Positions 59,666 through 64,000 of a stretch of DNA of 64,000 bases are shown in pieces (positions within the stretch are counted from its first letter, which is position 1; each line of letters opens with the position of its first letter). A program made the translations under genes and the position numbers. The notes under the pieces were generated by a model. That model worked only from the letters and a program-made list of their open reading frames with translations. It was not told the DNA's origin and did not search any database. Source of the stretch: Polyporus tsugae (taxonomy: Eukaryota > Basidiomycota > Agaricomycetes > Polyporales > Polyporaceae); the NCBI GenBank assembly GCA_024305745.1, contig JAHRBS010000004.1, positions 558,001 through 622,000 on the forward strand. The letters are read 5' to 3'.

Positions 59666-59758
59666 CCTCTGCAGCTGGCGCAGGAAGATAGGACCTCTGG
59701 GCCGGCGTGGCAGCCGGACCCCCGAAACAAGTACATTCCGAGCGAAGAGCAATGGGCT
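59666..59758 (-). repeat. terminal direct repeat copy B2 (93 bp)
   Basis: Starts CCTCTGCAGCTGG and ends at GGGCT on the plus strand. It is nearly identical to 60281-60373 and forms the outer end of the element. Confidence 0.8.
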
Positions 59759-60280
59759 TTACAAAAGGGGAATGACAAAAGGGTAGGGTGGGTCACGCGA
59801 AACGGTAGCTACAGGTGGATAAACAAAACTAAGGAATTAAAACTAAAAAGCGAATGCGCAATAAAACCACGAAGACGGGCTGATGCCCCTTACCATGCGC
59901 AGATGAGCAGAATGGCCTGATGCAGTGCTTGGTGCGATATGTGATAGCACGCCGGTCTGCGCGTGATGCAGCATCAGCTAGAACAGCTAGCCGGACCCAT
60001 GTCGGAGCACGCTCACCTGGCACGGGAGGAGGAAGAGATGATGGGACAGGGGCGTGACAACCTGCCATTTTCCTCACAGCCGAGCGGTGACGCACAAGCG
60101 ACGTAGCGCTGAGTCACCCAGCTGCTCGCTCAATGGCCTCTGCTGAGCTGTGCCAGCACCAATCAAGGAGCAAGTGTCAGCGGGCAGTGGTGGCGCAGTC
60201 GTCCACCGGAAGGAAGGCGCCCTTGTGTGGCAGAGGCATAGCTCACTGCTCCCTACCCTTGGAATCCACAGTGAAGCCGA

Positions 60281-60373
60281 CCTCTGCAGCTGGTGCAGGA
60301 AGATGGGACCTCTGGGCTGGCGTGGCAGCCGGACCCCTGAAACAAGTACATTCCGAGCGAAGAGCAATGGGCT
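60281..60373 (-). repeat. internal direct repeat copy B1 (93 bp)
   Basis: Same sequence as 59666-59758 with a few transitions. It lies 10 bp beyond the recombinase stop codon. Confidence 0.8.
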
Positions 60374-60383
60374 AATATGTGGA

Positions 60384-61457
60384 CTAGGAATGTTGAGTGT
60401 GGGGGATGGTGGAGGTCGAGAGTGATGAGGAGTGAGGAATAGACTGGCGCAACACTTGTAGTTGTAGTTCGGCATATACAGTGGGATGGTCCCGAATATA
60501 ATTGCTCCAGGATTTGGATGACCAGCGGCCGAGAGCCTTGATAATGTCTTTGGAGAGGCTGAGAGATGCATAGTAAGTTGCGCTGCCCGCCCGCGCAGAG
60601 TGGCCACCAAATTCTTTGCGGGGGAGGACATGGAAGAGGCAACGTTCAAACCACGAGCGAGTGGGGCGGGATCCGTCTGCACAAAGAAAGAGAGGAGTGC
60701 ATGCACCATGGAGGCAATCACACCGAGAGACGTAGTCGTGAAGGGTGGCAACAGGATCGACACCGTGAGATGAGATGGTTCAAGTGAAGAGAATGGAGGT
60801 TCCGCGATAGAAAGGGTTGCCTTTGTGATATGGGAGCCAATATGATGCGTGGTTGTGGTCATCAGCGGTGAAGGAAAGGCAACGGATGACTTTGCGCCAG
60901 TTCCAAAGCTTGGTGTCATTTGGGGCGACTAGTTCGCCAATGTGATGACAGGCAAAGAAGGTGGTGGTGAGAATGGTGTAGAAGAGGAAGTCATCGTAGT
61001 CGTGCGAGTGGATGGCGAGGGATTGGAAAGTGACAAGATGATCAATGCGGAGGGGAGCCTTGCGGTGGACGGGGTCTGCATGAACTTTGCAGCTGCCATG
61101 GATGATGGTCTGAACAAGAGCATGCTTCCGGGCGCTGTCGAAGTCAGGATAGATATCACGGAGAAAATGGCATGCGCCAGATAAGTATTTGGGAGCAGAG
61201 GCAATATGTAATGATGTATAAGCAACATAGCGCGCCATGGTCAACAGCGCGGGATCAGGTGGGAGACCATGAAGAGAACAGAAAAGAAGATAATCGTGAG
61301 CCCCGGTGGAGTAGTTACGGCGAGTTGTGGTCTCGATTGCGTGTGCGTGAAGATATGCAATATGCTCGTCAATAGCCGACAATGAAAGATGTGGTCGCAC
61401 GACCGGGCGGAACCGGTGACAGCGCGACAAGGCTGTTAAAAGGAATTCTTCCATCAA
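60384..61457 (-). pseudogene. tyrosine recombinase of the DIRS/Ngaro-like element
   Basis: A 358-codon frame with a single internal TGA at 60780-60782. The N-terminal SAM-like domain has TRRNYSTGAHDYLLFC, followed by YLSGACHFLRDIYP. The catalytic domain shows TFFACHHIGELV, where family members have the first catalytic Arg (CxRxGE) but this copy has His; then GGHSARAGSATYYAS with the HxxR pair, and LGRWSSKSWSNYIRDHP with the likely nucleophile Tyr. Loss of the Arg plus the stop makes it inactive. In living elements this enzyme integrates a circular cDNA. Confidence 0.8.
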
Positions 61458-63529
61458 TCAGGCAGTAGCTCCCTTGGAGGGGAGAAGAATTTGATGGTGT
61501 CGGCAGGATACTGATGAGCATAATCATCATACATAAGATGAGAAAGCAAATCTGCACACGTGTTTTCCTTGCCCGGGATGTGTGAGACGTGGAAGCCAAT
61601 CCTGGTCTGGATTGCAATGGAAGCAATTGCAAGGAGTGGTGCATTATGCTGTGATTCCGAGGCTCACAACGAGTCAAACAGATCAACACCGGGGAGGCTA
61701 TTAGTGAAGAAGAGAACATGACGTGGAGGAGAAGATAGATTTGCAAGATGATGCAAGGCCAAGACAATAGCAAACATTTCGAAGAACAAGATATCGGGAT
61801 GACTCATTAGGTGCATATCTTTGGGGAACTCGTAGACAAAAGTGCAGTGACCATAAACAAAAGACATACCACCGTGGAGAGCAGCATCAGACCAGACTGT
61901 GATGTCCGCTTCTTCTGGACCCCAGTGACCTTGATCGATAAAGCGGACACCCAGCACTGTGGGAAGGATATCCCGGAACCAGGAGAGGTCAGCGATGACC
62001 TCCCGGTTGAGGAAAACCCAGGCATTGGGGTTAGTCTTGCCAGAGATTTTACGGTAGAGCTCGGTGAGTGCCGGTTGACCCCATGGGATGGCATTGAGGA
62101 TCTAGTTGAGATGACTGGTGAGATGGAGCCAGTCACAAAGCCGAGCTTTGCGATCGGGTGATGAAAGGAATCAATTGATGCTGTCAATGGCGGTGGTGAC
62201 AACAGACAGAGGCATGGTGATGGTGAAGTTGATGACGTCTACCTAAAACCCGATGATCTTGAGTTGAGGATTGTCGAACTGCTTTGGGTCCCCATAGGGA
62301 CAGCAGATGTAGTCCCAGAAGAGGAGAAGTCGAACTTGACAGAAAGGGCATGGCTGGCCATGGAAGACTAGGAAGTGGTTAGGCTCGCCGAAGTCCCAAC
62401 CATAGAAGTCATCCATGTAGACAAGAAGGCCACGGATGCCGTACTTGTGAATCGCGATCCAGCAGAGCAGAGTGGAGACGGAGCACCAGATGCGTGGAGA
62501 AGCGCACAAACTAAAGACTAATTGACGGACAATATGAAAGTCACTGTCGACACCGACAACTTGTCAAAGTTGCCATACAGGATGTGCTGGGAGATTTAGA
62601 AAGGCAGTGCTAATGTCTGACTTGTAGAGAGTGAACGTTTGATTGGGAAATTGGCAGCGCGCATCGTGGAGGATCTGACCAAAGTTGTGCATGTCATCGT
62701 ACCAGACCTTGGCCTCTGAATGAGGGATGCCGTCATTCAAACCTGAAGCTGAATGGTCTGTGATGACTTGGGCTTTCTCGTTCTGCCAGACAATGAACAT
62801 CGGAGACATCTTCATACACAGCGTGAGGTGAGGGTCGATAGACAGTGACCAGCGCTGAGCGCCGACTTCTCGATTGCGAAATGCCCAAACCACCTCTAAA
62901 TCTGGTTCCTCCATCCCGTAATTGGTCGCAAACATGTCTTCATCTGCGTCCCAGTCTCCTTCATCAAGTGGCCAGAAGCCATTCTCCAGTCCCCACAACA
63001 CGGACTCCACAAAAGGCTGGTTCGGATGCTGGGCAAGAAGGCTTCAAAGTCAGTCAACACGGAAGGGGGTCTTGACCCTGATGTTGTCGCAATAACAATT
63101 GAGGGCGGCATGAACAGTTGGATCATTGAGGAGGTGCACGGGAGGCTTCGGCAGCGGTGCGGCGGTCTCTGTACCCATCGCTGCCGGCGAGATGAACTCC
63201 CGGTCTGACCCTTTCCATCCGAAACGATGACAGAATCGTGGCAGAGAAGGGCCGGGCGGTGGAGAGACAGCTTTACGCTTTCCTTTTGCTACAGAGAAAA
63301 GGCGCCGTGGTCCTTCAGTTGTTGCCCGATGCGCCAACTCCGCTACCAGTTCCGCTTCTCCTTCCTCGGCGACCTTGGAGGCTTCTGAGACATGAGGCGA
63401 TGTCCTTTGCCTGGTGCTTGGCCCCACACTCAGAACATTCTCTGTGCTTTCGAGCTCCTCGGCAAGGGTCATCACACCTACTGAAATTCCAGTTCTCACA
63501 GACCACCGCAGCACGCTTCGCAGGCGCAA
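61454..63529 (-). pseudogene. reverse transcriptase-RNase H of the DIRS/Ngaro-like element
   Basis: One frame of 692 codons with stops at 63050, 63044, 62564 and 61664 (TGA) and 62243 and 62102 (TAG), and no frameshift. Landmarks: PFVESVLWGLENGFWP, DHSASGLNDGIPHSEAKVWYDD, YKSDISTAFLNLPAHP (RT domain A), LLVYMDDFYGWD (YMDD catalytic loop), LNREVIADLSWFRDILP, and the RNase H region VWSDAALHGG, FEMFAIVLALHHL and HIPGKENTCADLLSH. This order and these signatures are typical of fungal DIRS-like elements. It ends overlapping the start of the recombinase frame by 4 bp. Confidence 0.82.
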
Positions 63530-64000
63530 CGTGAGCCAAGAGCAATCCAGGTCATTTGGAGGGTGAGATCAGTGGTGCCGAGGAACTGGTGAGGTGAGTG
63601 AATAGAGGTAAGTCGGAGCGCGACCAGTCGTCCAGATGGAATGAGGTTTTGGCGTATTCCTCATGTACATTATGATCAATCCGGATGGTGATGTGAGGTT
63701 CATGACGGTGTGCTTGGAAGACTCGGAGGATGAGATGCTTGTAGGTGTCGAGCTCGGACTCACAGTGACGACAGACAAGCTTGACTGCGGCGGCCCATGC
63801 ATCGAAGATGCCAGTCCAGTCAACCTCAGATTCAACCGGCTTGCGAGCGTTGAACTGGTCCTTCTTGAGGAGGACATAGCCACCAGTGAAGTCCTTTGCT
63901 TCATTGTTCTGGTCGAATCCGGAGTCGATCAAGGCATAGAGCGTATCAAAGCTGATGAACTTGTCAGCGAGGACGTCACGCCAGATGGCCTTTGGAAGAG
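63315..64000 (-). pseudogene. gag-like protein of the DIRS/Ngaro-like element (partial)
   Basis: The frame enters from the right edge (LPKAIWRDVLADKFISFDTL) and runs to 63315, with one TGA at 63552-63554. It includes KLVCRHCESELDTYKHLILR-like helical sequence. After the stop, in the same frame, comes a zinc-knuckle-like stretch CENWNFSRCDDPC...H..CSECGAKHQAKDIASC. The resemblance to the gag-like first ORF of fungal DIRS elements is good, but the N-terminus is beyond the window. Confidence 0.7.

Larger units (their letters stand above)
59666..64000 (-). mobile_element. DIRS/Ngaro-like tyrosine-recombinase retrotransposon, 5' end outside the window
   Basis: Genes in minus-strand order: gag-like (edge to about 63315), RT-RNase H (63529-61454), tyrosine recombinase (61457-60384), then two 93-bp direct copies (60281-60373 and 59666-59758) separated by 522 bp. 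RT plus a tyrosine recombinase and no integrase defines DIRS-type elements. The end arrangement fits the split direct repeats (B1-A2-B2) of Ngaro-type elements. The coding regions carry stops but no evident frameshift. Confidence 0.82.

Noticed and set aside
60074..60919. 281-codon minus-strand frame as a separate protein
   Set aside because: It overlaps the recombinase C-terminus in another frame; the recombinase frame has the HxxR and Tyr motifs, this one has none.

Overview
The window is nuclear DNA of a filamentous basidiomycete, most likely an Agaricomycete. Genes are packed on both strands and cut by many 41-65 nt GT-AG introns. Characteristic families are present: an I66 (mycospin-like) protease inhibitor, F-box gene families, and a roughly 2000-residue UvrD-like helicase. 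The mobile DNA is also fungal in type (chromodomain Gypsy, DIRS/Ngaro-like, Tc1/mariner). All exon models were built by eye from splice sites, reading frame and family resemblance. For every intact gene the exons sum to a multiple of three.

Layout. 1-1157: 3' end of an F-box-type gene. 2493-4222 (+): short paralogue of the N-terminal part of the helicase. 5008-6092 (-): SBDS/SDO1. 6396-8088 (+): BAR-SH3 protein. 9121-17012 (-): full 36-exon helicase gene. 19027-19706 (+): I66 inhibitor. 20695-21994 (-): porphobilinogen deaminase. 22442-23900 (-): NFU1. 24033-26088 (+): ALG1, divergent from NFU1 across 132 bp. 26350-26574 (-): orphan double-psi-barrel exon. 27187-29002 (+): F-box pseudogene. 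29432-30436 (+): UBE2W-like E2. 30801-33891 (-): F-box pseudogene split by a Tc1/mariner element. 33895-34380: MITE. 35980-45922: nest of repeats, with a Gypsy chromovirus inside an older LTR element. 46521-48296 (-): third F-box pseudogene. 49163-53886 (+): PRP16/DHX38 helicase. 54919-56676 (+): copper-fist regulator. 57152-59082 (+): intact F-box gene. 59479-64000: repeat fragment, then a DIRS/Ngaro-like element running off the right edge.

How it fits together. The single-copy genes are core functions: ribosome maturation, endocytic membrane curvature, haem and Fe-S biogenesis, N-glycan assembly, splicing and copper sensing. The rest is turnover: F-box genes duplicating and decaying, and repeats nesting in one another. 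Both retroelement polyproteins are broken almost only by in-frame stops (mainly TGA where relatives have Arg) and not by frameshifts. That fits C-to-T decay of methylated or RIP-like-mutated repeats.

The most novel-looking candidate is the helicase pair. Each protein carries a segment resembling the bacterial RelE/ParE fold. In the long gene it is joined to a UvrD-like helicase; in the short, inverted paralogue it stands without the helicase.
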